DNA from: Spirochaetaceae bacterium
GTDB lineage: Bacteria > Spirochaetota > Spirochaetia > Treponematales > Breznakiellaceae
Reading direction: 5' to 3'
Length of the DNA stretch: 32,497 nt
Assembly (NCBI GenBank): GCA_031256905.1
Contig: JAIRPY010000006.1
Span: forward strand, 1-32,497
Within the stretch, counting starts at the first letter, position 1, and every line of letters starts with the position of its first letter. Positions 22,049-30,020 of the stretch are shown here, piece by piece. The notes beneath the pieces were generated by a model. The model saw nothing but the letters and a program-made list of their open reading frames with translations. It was not told where the DNA came from and ran no database searches. Made by a program: the position numbers and the translations under genes.

Positions 22049-23366
22049 TTCGGTACAACTTAGGGAAAAAGAGGAATCCATGGCGCAATCTCGGTTGGAA
22101 TGCCTGAATTTTAAAAAAGACGCCTTCATTATCGTGGAGGGAGACCAAAAAGCGGACCGTTTTTTCATTATCCGGCAGGGTAAGGTCAGAATCGTAAAAG
22201 ACGTCGGCACCATTGAAGGCGAAAAGGACCTGCTGGTCCCGGGGGATTTCTTCGGAGAAGTCGCCGCGATGTCATCCCACAGCCGCATCGAAACCGCCCA
22301 AGCTCTCACCGACGCGTCCCTTATTGTCATCAAAACAGACCAATACGGCGAAGTTATTCAGCATAATACCAGCATCGCCTTAAAAATTATCCAGCAATTC
22401 TCAAAACGGATGCGGAACCTCAACGAATCCCTCACCAAACTCACCTTGAAAAAAACCGGGGCCGAAGACGCATCCCACCTTTTCGAGGTAGCCGAATATT
22501 ATAAATCCCAAAAACGTTACGACCTCGCTTTCTACGCCTACTCGAAATATATGGAATACTGCCCCGAAGGAGCCCATGTCAACGACGCCCAAGAACAAAA
22601 ATCCAGCATCGCCCTGAAGGTCAACGAAGAAAACCTGCAATACAAAACCCAGGGCCCGGTCCGGATCTACCCGAAAGACGCTCCCTTCTTTTCAGAAAGC
22701 GAACCGGGAGAAGAACTTTTCATAATTCAAAAAGGATCGGTGAAGATAACCAAAATCGTGGAAGGCAACGAGGTCCTGCTGGCGATTCTCAAACCCGGGG
22801 ACATTTTCGGAGAAATGGCCATCCTCGAGAACAAACCCCGAAGCGCCTCGGCCATCGCGTACGACGGGGACTGCACCGCTTTCTCGGTGAACCGGGCAAA
22901 TTTTGAAACTATGGCGAAAAGCCAGCCCCAGATTATCGCCCGGCTGACCACGCTCCTGGCGGAACGCATCTGGGGCCTGTACCGGCAATTGGCCAGCACC
23001 CTCATCACCGAACCTATCGGGCGGCTTTACGATGCTCTGCTCCTGGACCTCGAAAAAAAACGGGTCGATTTGGAATCCAAAGAACCCTACACTTTCAATT
23101 TCGGCCGGGAGGAGCTTATTAAAATGGTCGGTTTTTCCCTCGATGAAGGGATGACCGCGGTTCGGAAAATGCTCGAAGAGCCGAAAAAAATACAGCTTCG
23201 GGATGAAAAACTCTACTGCCCGGATTTACGAAACATCCGGAAAGAGGTCCAATACTACCTCCACATGACGGACCGAAAACAGCATCTCGAAGAATACGCG
23301 GCCCAGGAAAAAGAAAAGGACCGCAAAGCCGCGGCCCTGCGAAACGTTTCTAAGCCGGCAACCTAA
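22044..23366 (+). CDS. Regulator with two cyclic-nucleotide-binding domains and a Crp-like DNA-binding end
   Basis: Predicted 440 residues. CNB domain 1 is at about 20-120 (DAFIIVEGDQKADRFFIIRQGKVRIV, VPGDFFGEVAAM). A TPR-like helical linker is at 145-185 (SQKRYDLAFYAYSKYMEYCP). CNB domain 2 is at about 205-305 (GEELFIIQKGSVKI, LKPGDIFGEMAILENKPRSASA, close to the cNMP phosphate-binding cassette). A C-terminal winged-helix-like part follows (REELIKMVGFSLDEGMTAVRKMLEE) and then a charged tail. It probably binds DNA in response to a nucleotide; ligand and targets are unknown. Perfect AGGAGGT, eight nucleotides before ATG 22044, decides this start; ATG 22080 is an alternative. It lies 65 bp before recA and may be co-transcribed. 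Confidence 0.85.
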   Translation: MLSVQLREKEESMAQSRLECLNFKKDAFIIVEGDQKADRFFIIRQGKVRIVKDVGTIEGEKDLLVPGDFFGEVAAMSSHSRIETAQALTDASLIVIKTDQYGEVIQHNTSIALKIIQQFSKRMRNLNESLTKLTLKKTGAEDASHLFEVAEYYKSQKRYDLAFYAYSKYMEYCPEGAHVNDAQEQKSSIALKVNEENLQYKTQGPVRIYPKDAPFFSESEPGEELFIIQKGSVKITKIVEGNEVLLAILKPGDIFGEMAILENKPRSASAIAYDGDCTAFSVNRANFETMAKSQPQIIARLTTLLAERIWGLYRQLASTLITEPIGRLYDALLLDLEKKRVDLESKEPYTFNFGREELIKMVGFSLDEGMTAVRKMLEEPKKIQLRDEKLYCPDLRNIRKEVQYYLHMTDRKQHLEEYAAQEKEKDRKAAALRNVSKPAT

Positions 23367-23431
23367 CCTATGAAAAAAAATTTAGATAAAGCAAATCCCA
23401 CCCAACTGCCTTATAAGGTAAAGGAGGTACA

Positions 23432-24658
23432 GTGGCAAAAATGAATGACAAAAGCCCAAGTACAGAAAAGACCCGGGCAAATCCCCAGGCTACCAGCGAA
23501 GAAAAAGAACGGGCCCTGGAAATTGCCCGTTTGCAGATCGAAAAACAGTTTGGTTCCGGGTCTCTTATGAAACTCGGAAGCCATAGCGCGGCCGCGGGCA
23601 TCGAGGCGATTCCTTCCGGATCCATCCTGCTCGACGAAGCCCTGGGTATCGGCGGGTATCCCCGGGGACGGATCATCGAGATTTACGGTCCCGAATCGTC
23701 CGGCAAGACGACCCTCGCTCTGCACGCGGTCGCGGAAGCCCAAAAGCTCGGAGGCATCGCGGCCTTTATCGACGCGGAACACGCCCTCGACCCGGGATAC
23801 GCCAAAAATCTTGGGGTGAATATCGACGACCTGTGGGTGTCTCAGCCCGATACCGGAGAACAGGGCCTCGAAATCGCGGAAAGCCTGGTCCGATCCGGGG
23901 CCGTGGACGTAATTGTCGTGGATTCCGTCGCCGCCCTCACTCCCCAAGCCGAAATCGAAGGCGATATGGGCGCGGCTCACATGGGCCTCCAGGCCCGCCT
24001 CATGAGCCAAGCTCTGCGAAAACTCACCGCCACCATCGGCAAATCCCGAACATTACTCATCTTCATCAACCAAATCCGCATGAAAATCGGAGTAATGTTC
24101 GGCAATCCCGAAACCACCACCGGAGGCAACGCCCTAAAATTTTACGCCTCGGTCCGGCTGGACGTCCGCAAAACCGAAACCATCGAACGGGGCGACGCCG
24201 ACGCAGTAGGTAACAAAATTCGAGTCCGGGTAGTGAAAAATAAAGTCGCCCCCCCATTCCGCCGGGCAGAAATGGAAATTATGTACGGTAAAGGTATTTC
24301 ACCCATCGGAAGCCTCCTGGACGCCGCCGCAAAATACGATGTCATCAGTAAAAAGGGCGCGTGGTACGCCTACGGAGAAGAACGAATCGGCCAAGGCCGG
24401 GATAACGCCGTAGCCTTTCTGGAAAATAATCCCGAAATCGCCCGGGACGTGGAAACCAGGGTGCGGAAAATTATCTTCCCGGACCGCCAGCCGGCCGAAG
24501 CCGGGCCTCCGCCGGCCGGCGGCGCGCCGGAAAACCCTCCGGACGAACCGCCGCCGGCTTTCCCTCCGCCGGCCGATGAAGCCAGCCCCGCCGAGCAAGC
24601 AGAAGAGACCGGCGATGCCGGTTCAGCCCGCCGGGGACGCCCCAAGAAAAACGACTAG
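23432..24658 (+). CDS. recA: RecA recombinase
   Basis: Predicted 408 residues. An ATP-dependent strand-exchange protein for recombination and repair. Walker [10 protein letters not shown] is at 86-94; [22 protein letters not shown], the L1/L2 region ([47 protein letters not shown]) and RERIGQG-type core are intact. The C-terminal ~65 residues are an unusual Pro/Ala/Glu-rich tail ending [10 protein letters not shown]-like. GTG 23432 follows AAGGAGG by four nucleotides; ATG 23441 is a possible alternative at 13 nt. A terminator follows the stop. There is no recognisable firmicute LexA box (GAACN4GTTC) in the 65-bp upstream gap. Confidence 0.97.
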   Translation: MAKMNDKSPSTEKTRANPQATSEEKERALEIARLQIEKQFGSGSLMKLGSHSAAAGIEAIPSGSILLDEALGIGGYPRGRIIEIYGPESSGKTTLALHAVAEAQKLGGIAAFIDAEHALDPGYAKNLGVNIDDLWVSQPDTGEQGLEIAESLVRSGAVDVIVVDSVAALTPQAEIEGDMGAAHMGLQARLMSQALRKLTATIGKSRTLLIFINQIRMKIGVMFGNPETTTGGNALKFYASVRLDVRKTETIERGDADAVGNKIRVRVVKNKVAPPFRRAEMEIMYGKGISPIGSLLDAAAKYDVISKKGAWYAYGEERIGQGRDNAVAFLENNPEIARDVETRVRKIIFPDRQPAEAGPPPAGGAPENPPDEPPPAFPPPADEASPAEQAEETGDAGSARRGRPKKND

Positions 24659-24663
24659 CCGGA

Positions 24664-24690
24664 AAAAGCCGCCTAAGGCGGCTTTTCTTC
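24664..24690 (+). terminator. Intrinsic terminator of recA
   Basis: AAAAGCCGCC-TAA-GGCGGCTTTTCTTC: a 10-bp stem with a three-base loop and T-rich tail, starting six bases after the recA stop codon. Confidence 0.9.
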
Positions 24691-24733
24691 TCCGCCGATC
24701 CTCCCAAACTTTTTAAAAAACTTCCGGCTAACA

Positions 24734-24762
24734 TTGCATCCTGCTGAAAAAGAATGTACACT
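24734..24762 (+). promoter_or_regulatory. Promoter of the LRR protein gene
   Basis: TTGCAT (24734-24739), exact 17-nt spacer, TACACT (24757-24762). A normal leader follows, with GGAGGT four nucleotides before ATG 24791, so this gene is not leaderless. Confidence 0.6.
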
Positions 24763-24790
24763 GATAACAATAACGGAAATGGAGGTCCCC

Positions 24791-26032
24791 ATGGAATACA
24801 AGGCCATCGAATTTCTTGTTTCCCGCCTGCCGCCTTATCACGCCCGCTCAAAGGGGATAGCTTTTCAGCCCGCCTATCCTGTGGGCTATGTGTATGAGAA
24901 ATCGGTAGTAGATGTGGGACCTAATCCTTACGACCCCTACGAAACCGAAATAGAAGGGGATTTCACCGCATCCCAAAACGATAAGGTTTTCGTAAATGTC
25001 GAAGTTAAGAAGTATCGGACCTTCAAAGAAGCCCGGAATCAGTTTTTAGAGCGATGCCGGCTCGCGGAGGATGACCAGATCTCTCTGGGACTTGAGCGGG
25101 GCCTTCAGATCGGGGACATTTCCGCCGGGGATGCGATGTTTCTGGATTTTGTACGGGCCAATATTCTCGTGCGGATCGAGGCGGTTCACGCGGAACACGC
25201 CGAAGCCTACGCCATCCTGCCCATGGCGGAAGAACTGGACCGGCAGATTATCGCTTCCCTGGGCTTAACCCCGGAAACCTTAGAGGCCGGCTACGCCAAA
25301 CCTCCCAATAGGGACATCCGCAACGTCGTGCCGGGATCCGGCGGCTTCGCGGCTACCGTCACCGGGAAATCCGTCAGGATAAGCGGGTATTTCGGCACAT
25401 CTCCCCAGGTAATAATACCGGATCAGATCAACACCCTGCCGGTATCCAGCATCGGAGATTGGGCTTTTTACGAAAAGGGCCTGCGGAAGGTCCTCATCCC
25501 CCGAAACCTTAGAGTCATCGGCGACTGGGCTTTCATGGGAAATTATCTGCGGCAGATCCAGATCCCGCCAAAACTTGAAGCTATCGGCGGAATGGCGTTC
25601 TACAACAACTACCTCACCGAAATAGCCATCCCGGACAGCGTAAGCGTCATCGGCAAAGAGGCCTTCTGCGGCAATAAGCTGACCCAGGCCCTCCTCCCGA
25701 ACCGCATCCTCCGGCTTGAATCGGGAGTCTTCGCAGAAAACAGCCTTACCAAAATTGATATTCCCGCCAGCGTAACGGAAATTGGAATTTCCGCGTTCGC
25801 AGGCAACCGCTTAAACCGAATAAGCCTCCCCCGGGGAGTTACGCTAATCGAGAACCGGGCCTTTCAAGACAACCCTCTGACGAATATCGACATCCCCGGC
25901 GATGTAAAACTGCCGGAAAATTCGGATGCTCCGGCCTTCGGTAACGGCTTCGACGTATACTACCTCGAAAAAGGCAGTCTTTCCGGCACATATCGTTTCG
26001 CAAACCAACGCTGGTCCCGCCAGGGAGAATAA
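24791..26032 (+). CDS. BspA-type leucine-rich-repeat (LRR_5) protein without signal peptide
   Basis: Predicted 413 residues. The N-terminal ~190 residues form an unrecognised domain (FTASQNDKVFVNVEVKKYRTFKEA). From about 215 to 390 there are seven or eight ~23-residue LRR_5 repeats of the form IGxxAFxxNxLxxIxIPxxVxx (e.g. VIGDWAFMGNYLRQIQIP, EIGISAFAGNRLNRISLP). BspA-like repeats usually sit on secreted surface proteins of oral and gut bacteria; here no signal peptide, lipobox or membrane segment is seen, so a cytoplasmic or otherwise exported role is open. The ATG at 24791 is fixed by GGAGGT. Monocistronic; convergent with recO 12 bp away. Confidence 0.8.
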   Translation: MEYKAIEFLVSRLPPYHARSKGIAFQPAYPVGYVYEKSVVDVGPNPYDPYETEIEGDFTASQNDKVFVNVEVKKYRTFKEARNQFLERCRLAEDDQISLGLERGLQIGDISAGDAMFLDFVRANILVRIEAVHAEHAEAYAILPMAEELDRQIIASLGLTPETLEAGYAKPPNRDIRNVVPGSGGFAATVTGKSVRISGYFGTSPQVIIPDQINTLPVSSIGDWAFYEKGLRKVLIPRNLRVIGDWAFMGNYLRQIQIPPKLEAIGGMAFYNNYLTEIAIPDSVSVIGKEAFCGNKLTQALLPNRILRLESGVFAENSLTKIDIPASVTEIGISAFAGNRLNRISLPRGVTLIENRAFQDNPLTNIDIPGDVKLPENSDAPAFGNGFDVYYLEKGSLSGTYRFANQRWSRQGE

Positions 26033-26044
26033 CGCCAGGAAGTC

Positions 26045-26794
26045 TCAAGCCCAGGGAGAGCCGCTGGTATCCCAGCTTTCAAGCCGTCGGCCGAGGGCGA
26101 TAGCCATGAGACCGGTCGTCAAGGTTTTAACCTGAGTCAAAGATGATTCGTCAAGGGTAAAACGGAAGAGTTGGTCCGGCGGGAGGCCCTCCGCTAAAGC
26201 CAGCCACCGCCGGGCTCCAAGACCTATCCGGGCGTCTTCGGAATCTTTTGCGCAGAAAGGGCATCCCAGAATCCCTTCATATTGATTGAAAAACAGCTCT
26301 TCCAGAGATTCCCGGCCGCAGACTCCGCAGTGAAACACATCTTGTCCTAATCCCAGAATATCGAGCCAGTTCCACAGGAAATGGGCAAGAATTCGGGCGC
26401 AACAGCCGGCCTCCGCCGAGGCTAAGGCGTCGAGGGCTTGTTCGGTAAGGCGCAGCGCTTCTTGCCAGGTCCCGCCGCCGGCATGGGAAGCCAGGAGAGT
26501 TTCGAGGATGGAACTTCCGGTTTTTGTCCGTTCGTACTGTTCCCGGATGCCGGGCCGCCAGTTTTGCACGTCGAAATCGGTCACTTTACGGGTATCTCGG
26601 ACCGGATCGTGATAAAGCCAAAGGGTCCCCTGATGAAACGGCGCGACCTGGGACCGAAGCCTGCTTTTTGGTCCTCCAAAAACCGTAGCTTTGAGAATTC
26701 CTTCTTTTGGGGTGAGGAACCAGGCTTCCCGATGGGATTCTCCCACGGACCGCGCTCGGAGAACCAGGGCCGGATAGGTAAAATTTCGGAGCAT
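26045..26794 (-). CDS. recO: DNA repair protein RecO
   Basis: Predicted 249 residues. It works in the RecFOR pathway, loading RecA on gapped DNA. An N-terminal OB-like region (TYPALVLRARSVGESHREAWFLTPKEGILKATVFGGPKS) is followed by a helical domain with a zinc site HCGVCG...LGCPFCAK (about 155-184). The family is divergent, but this order and length are typical. It follows uvrD by one base (TAAAATG), so it is the third gene of the acyltransferase-uvrD-recO operon and probably translationally coupled. Confidence 0.9.
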   Translation of the reverse strand: MLRNFTYPALVLRARSVGESHREAWFLTPKEGILKATVFGGPKSRLRSQVAPFHQGTLWLYHDPVRDTRKVTDFDVQNWRPGIREQYERTKTGSSILETLLASHAGGGTWQEALRLTEQALDALASAEAGCCARILAHFLWNWLDILGLGQDVFHCGVCGRESLEELFFNQYEGILGCPFCAKDSEDARIGLGARRWLALAEGLPPDQLFRFTLDESSLTQVKTLTTGLMAIALGRRLESWDTSGSPWA

Positions 26795-26795
26795 T

Positions 26796-29051
26796 TTATT
26801 CTTCGTTTATCCGGGTGAGCCGCCGGTCCTGTCCGGAAAAACGCATCTCTTTGCCGGTATCGAACCTCACCCGCAGAACCGCGTCGGCTTCCTGTATATC
26901 GATGACACTGCCGTAGCCTTGTTCTTCATGGAACAGCCGGTTTCCGATTTCCCAACCTACATCAAAATCTTCAGGATCCTGTGGCTCATCGCCTATGGTT
27001 CGGAGATAATTCCTATTTATTTCATAGAAAAACTGAGAAGGTTGCATAGGTTCAGTTCGGCCGTACAACCGTCTCAATGCGGTGGAACAAAGATATAACT
27101 CGTCCATCGCTCTAGTCGCTCCTACATAGAACAATCGTCGTTCATCTTCCAGTTCCTCTCCGATTTCCTCTTTTCGGGGAAACACGCCTTGCTCAAGGCC
27201 GGTCATAATAACTCGTTTGAATTCAAGTCCTTTGGTGTTATGAAAGGTAATCAGCGTAACCGCGTCTCTGGCTTCATCTGTGTTTTTATCATCATCGAGA
27301 GATCTATCTAGCTCGATATGTTCGAGAAATAGCGTAAGCCCGGTCTCGCTTGCTGGATAGAGGCTTGCGGCGTTGGCTAATTCTTGTAGGTTGTTAAACC
27401 GCTGGTTTCCAGCGATTTCATCGTGATCCAGATGATATTCCGCAATTCCCGTATTCTCTATAAGCGTGATGACGCATCCTGAAAGTCCTTCTCCGGACTG
27501 GAGATGTTCTCTTTTTTGATTTTCCGTACTTGTATTTTTCGGTTTTCTCTCCTGCTTTTTTGGTTTTTTTTCGGTTTGTTCTAAAGCTTCCGCTGTAAGT
27601 TCTATAACAAGCTGAGTGGAAACAGAAATCCCCAAAAAGGCCTGTCCGCTTTTGATGGCTTTGAGGAAGTTGGTCAATCCAGATTTGGCTTTGGCGGACA
27701 ACTCTGGAGCCAGCCGCCGAGCGGCAGTCAGCAGATTGCCGTCAGAGGCCTGGGCTTCCGAGACGATACGAGCCGCCGCCGCCGGACCAACGCCCCGGGC
27801 CGGTTTATTCACGACCCGCCGGAATGCGACTTCGTCTTTCGGATTCGCCACAATCGCCAGCAAGGCCAGGGCGTCTTTTATTTCTTCTCGTTCGTAAAAT
27901 TTCAGGGATCCCACTACCCGATACGGAATACGGCGTCGGAGAAATTCGGTCTCGAATCCCAAAGATTGGGCGTTTGTTCGGTACAAAACCGCCCAATCCG
28001 CATATTTGGGATCAGAAGATTTTTCAGTATGAGAAAAATTTTTCTTAACCGAAGATTCGATAAGTTCGGCGCAGAAATTGACTTCTTCTTCCTGATTTGG
28101 CAGAAATGTCCAGACCGGTTGTTTACCCTTTCCTCGTTCCGGGATGAGGGTTTTGCCGAGGCGTCCGCGGTTCCGGGCAATTACCGAGGATGCCACCCCC
28201 AGAATCGGCGCGACGGACCGGTAATTCCGCTCCAGCCGGATGACCTCCGTTCCGGCAAAGCGATCCGGAAATTCCAGAATATTCCGTACCTCCGCGCCCC
28301 GGAATCGGTAAATTGACTGATCATCATCCCCAACTACGCACAAATAGGTTTCGGGTCCGCACAATTCCCGCAAAAGCTCGAACTGGGCTATATTCGCATC
28401 CTGATACTCATCAACCAGGACCGCCCGAAACCGTTCCCGAAACCGTTCCGCAAACTTCGGGTTATTCCGCAGAACTTCCACCGGTTTTTTTATCAGATCC
28501 CCGAAATCCACATTTCCAATTTGGCCGAGCCGTTCCTCGTACTCTTGGTACACGCGCCGAAAATCCTTTCGATAGTCAATAAGCGATAAGTCCGAATCTT
28601 CCGGGTTGAGAAAATAATCCTTCGCCCGGGCGATATTGTGGGCGTAGCTTTTGATTTCGCCCCGGGATCCCTTTTCCCGAATCAGCGAAAGCAGAGCCAG
28701 AGTATCGGCATCGTCATAAATCGTAAATCCCGATTCCAGCCCGGCAAGATCGCTGTAGCGCCGCAAAAACCACGCCCCAAAAGAATGAAAGGTCCTAAGC
28801 ATGGCGAATTGGGCCCGGCCGTCGATGAGCCGGGCCCGTTCCGCCATTTCCCGGGCCGCTTTGTTGGTAAAAGTCACCGCCAAAATCGACCGCGGATCAA
28901 GCCCCTGTTCCCGAATAAGGTACGCAATCTTCGTGGTAATAACCCGAGTCTTCCCAGACCCCGCCCCAGCGAGAATAAGCAGAGGCTTTCCGGTATGCAG
29001 AACCGCTTCGCGCTGTTCCGGATTCAGGGGTTTGAGGTATGCATCATCCAT
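26796..29051 (-). CDS. uvrD: UvrD/PcrA/Rep-family superfamily 1A DNA helicase
   Basis: Predicted 751 residues. A 3'-5' ATP-dependent helicase for repair and replication restart. Motifs in order: LNPEQREAV (Q motif), AGAGSGKT (28-35, Walker A), FTNKAAREM, TFHSFGAWFLRRY, VDEYQD (Walker B), GDDDQSIYRFRGA, LERNYRS, VLYRTNAQS, TLITFHNTKGLEF, EERRLFYVGATRA-like ELEDERRLFYVGATRAMD. A lysine-rich stretch (EQTEKKPKKQERKPKN, about 495-515) is inserted in the 2B region and looks unlike the family core. UvrD versus PcrA versus Rep cannot be decided by eye. The SD is weak (GGGGAAGAG); the gene lies 21 bp after the acyltransferase. Confidence 0.93.
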   Translation of the reverse strand: MDDAYLKPLNPEQREAVLHTGKPLLILAGAGSGKTRVITTKIAYLIREQGLDPRSILAVTFTNKAAREMAERARLIDGRAQFAMLRTFHSFGAWFLRRYSDLAGLESGFTIYDDADTLALLSLIREKGSRGEIKSYAHNIARAKDYFLNPEDSDLSLIDYRKDFRRVYQEYEERLGQIGNVDFGDLIKKPVEVLRNNPKFAERFRERFRAVLVDEYQDANIAQFELLRELCGPETYLCVVGDDDQSIYRFRGAEVRNILEFPDRFAGTEVIRLERNYRSVAPILGVASSVIARNRGRLGKTLIPERGKGKQPVWTFLPNQEEEVNFCAELIESSVKKNFSHTEKSSDPKYADWAVLYRTNAQSLGFETEFLRRRIPYRVVGSLKFYEREEIKDALALLAIVANPKDEVAFRRVVNKPARGVGPAAAARIVSEAQASDGNLLTAARRLAPELSAKAKSGLTNFLKAIKSGQAFLGISVSTQLVIELTAEALEQTEKKPKKQERKPKNTSTENQKREHLQSGEGLSGCVITLIENTGIAEYHLDHDEIAGNQRFNNLQELANAASLYPASETGLTLFLEHIELDRSLDDDKNTDEARDAVTLITFHNTKGLEFKRVIMTGLEQGVFPRKEEIGEELEDERRLFYVGATRAMDELYLCSTALRRLYGRTEPMQPSQFFYEINRNYLRTIGDEPQDPEDFDVGWEIGNRLFHEEQGYGSVIDIQEADAVLRVRFDTGKEMRFSGQDRRLTRINEE

Positions 29052-29072
29052 ATTTTTCTCTTCCCCGGGTTT

Positions 29073-29966
29073 TTAGTTCGGAGATAAAGCGAAAAACTGC
29101 TGACGTTCCGCTTCGGCTTCCCGATGGAGGACCTCAAGCCGGGCCATAATGCTGTCTGCAACGGCTTGTTTTTTGTCTTCTAGGCCGGCGGCTTCGGCTT
29201 GGGTTCGGGCTTCGTTTCGGAAATCCGGGCAGGAAATTACCGGACTCGCGGTGCATCGCACCACATCCCGGCTGATGTAATCATCCAGCATACTTCCCTC
29301 CCGCACATGGAGGACTTCGCCGTTTATGGCCACGAAACACATATAGTCAAAGGATTTGATGTAGGAATCGATTTCCCGGACTCCTTTTTTCGTATCCGGG
29401 TCCCAGGGGCGGTATCGGGTCCCGGAAGGAAACACGAGAATCAGTTTGCCCTGCCGTTTCACCTCAATGAGGGCTTTCATGGCCCCCCGGTTTATGGCGT
29501 TACTTCGGATTATTTCCGCCCGATCTTTTTCGGCGTCCAAGCCCTGAAGGGACCGGCTGGGATAAATCACAATCCGAGTATAGGCCCCGCTGAAAGCCGC
29601 CACCGCGGGACTAGCTTCGTTGAGCTTCATGCCTGCAATCGCCACAATCGCGTCAGATAGGCCCTGCCCTTGGGGATCTTTCCGCAAAAGGTACGAAAAA
29701 ATCGGCATATCCAAATTACTATAATGCTCAAGCAGTAACAGACAAGCCTTCCCGGTCTGGGCAAACCTCAAAAGTTCCAAGAGATGCGCCAGACCCCCGA
29801 CGCCCGAACCAGGCAGGAGGAGGGTCTCGATGATTTTATCTATCATAGGTACAATTTCCGCCTGCCCGGGCTGATATACATTATGTTCCGTTACCAAGGT
29901 CGATGTGGTTGAACGCGCCGACACCTCTTTAATGACATCCTGAAATACGGCGCTTAAAGGTTTCAT
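29073..29966 (-). CDS. Glycerolipid acyltransferase (PlsB/PlsC-type HX4D family)
   Basis: Predicted 297 residues. The acyltransferase block I is EHYSNLD (H81-x4-D86) and block III is VFPSGTRYRP (180-184 PSGTR). Downstream are KSFDYMCFVAINGE and a helical C-terminus. It likely transfers an acyl chain to glycerol-3-phosphate or lysophosphatidate in membrane lipid synthesis. The PSGTRYRP form recalls glycerol-3-phosphate acyltransferases more than classical PlsC, but this is not certain. No membrane segment is evident. ATG 29966 is chosen because the reading frame upstream is antisense to uppP and the gene has a leaderless promoter directly before this ATG. Confidence 0.82.
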   Translation of the reverse strand: MKPLSAVFQDVIKEVSARSTTSTLVTEHNVYQPGQAEIVPMIDKIIETLLLPGSGVGGLAHLLELLRFAQTGKACLLLLEHYSNLDMPIFSYLLRKDPQGQGLSDAIVAIAGMKLNEASPAVAAFSGAYTRIVIYPSRSLQGLDAEKDRAEIIRSNAINRGAMKALIEVKRQGKLILVFPSGTRYRPWDPDTKKGVREIDSYIKSFDYMCFVAINGEVLHVREGSMLDDYISRDVVRCTASPVISCPDFRNEARTQAEAAGLEDKKQAVADSIMARLEVLHREAEAERQQFFALSPN

Positions 29967-29972
29967 GGTTTC

Positions 29973-30002
29973 AGTATACCTGCCTTTGCAAGGAGCTGTC
30001 AA
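29973..30002 (-). promoter_or_regulatory. Leaderless promoter of the acyltransferase-uvrD-recO operon
   Basis: Leftward TTGACA (29997-30002), 18-nt spacer, TATACT (29973-29978), six nucleotides (GAAACC), ATG 29966. It interlocks with the rightward uppP promoter. Confidence 0.7.
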
Positions 30003-30014
30003 ATACGGTATGCT
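29986..30014 (+). promoter_or_regulatory. Leaderless promoter of uppP
   Basis: TTGCAA (29986-29991), exact 17-nt spacer, TATGCT (30009-30014), six nucleotides (GAACGT), ATG 30021. There is no Shine-Dalgarno site close enough to use (an AGGAG at 29991-29995 is inside the spacer). Confidence 0.7.
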
Positions 30015-30020
30015 GAACGT

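Noticed and set aside
21641-22333. 230-codon leftward frame through the GAACnnGTTC array and the regulator start
   Set aside because: Antisense to the cyclic-nucleotide-binding protein and low-complexity (LVRREPVLS repeats); the array is better explained as phased palindromes.
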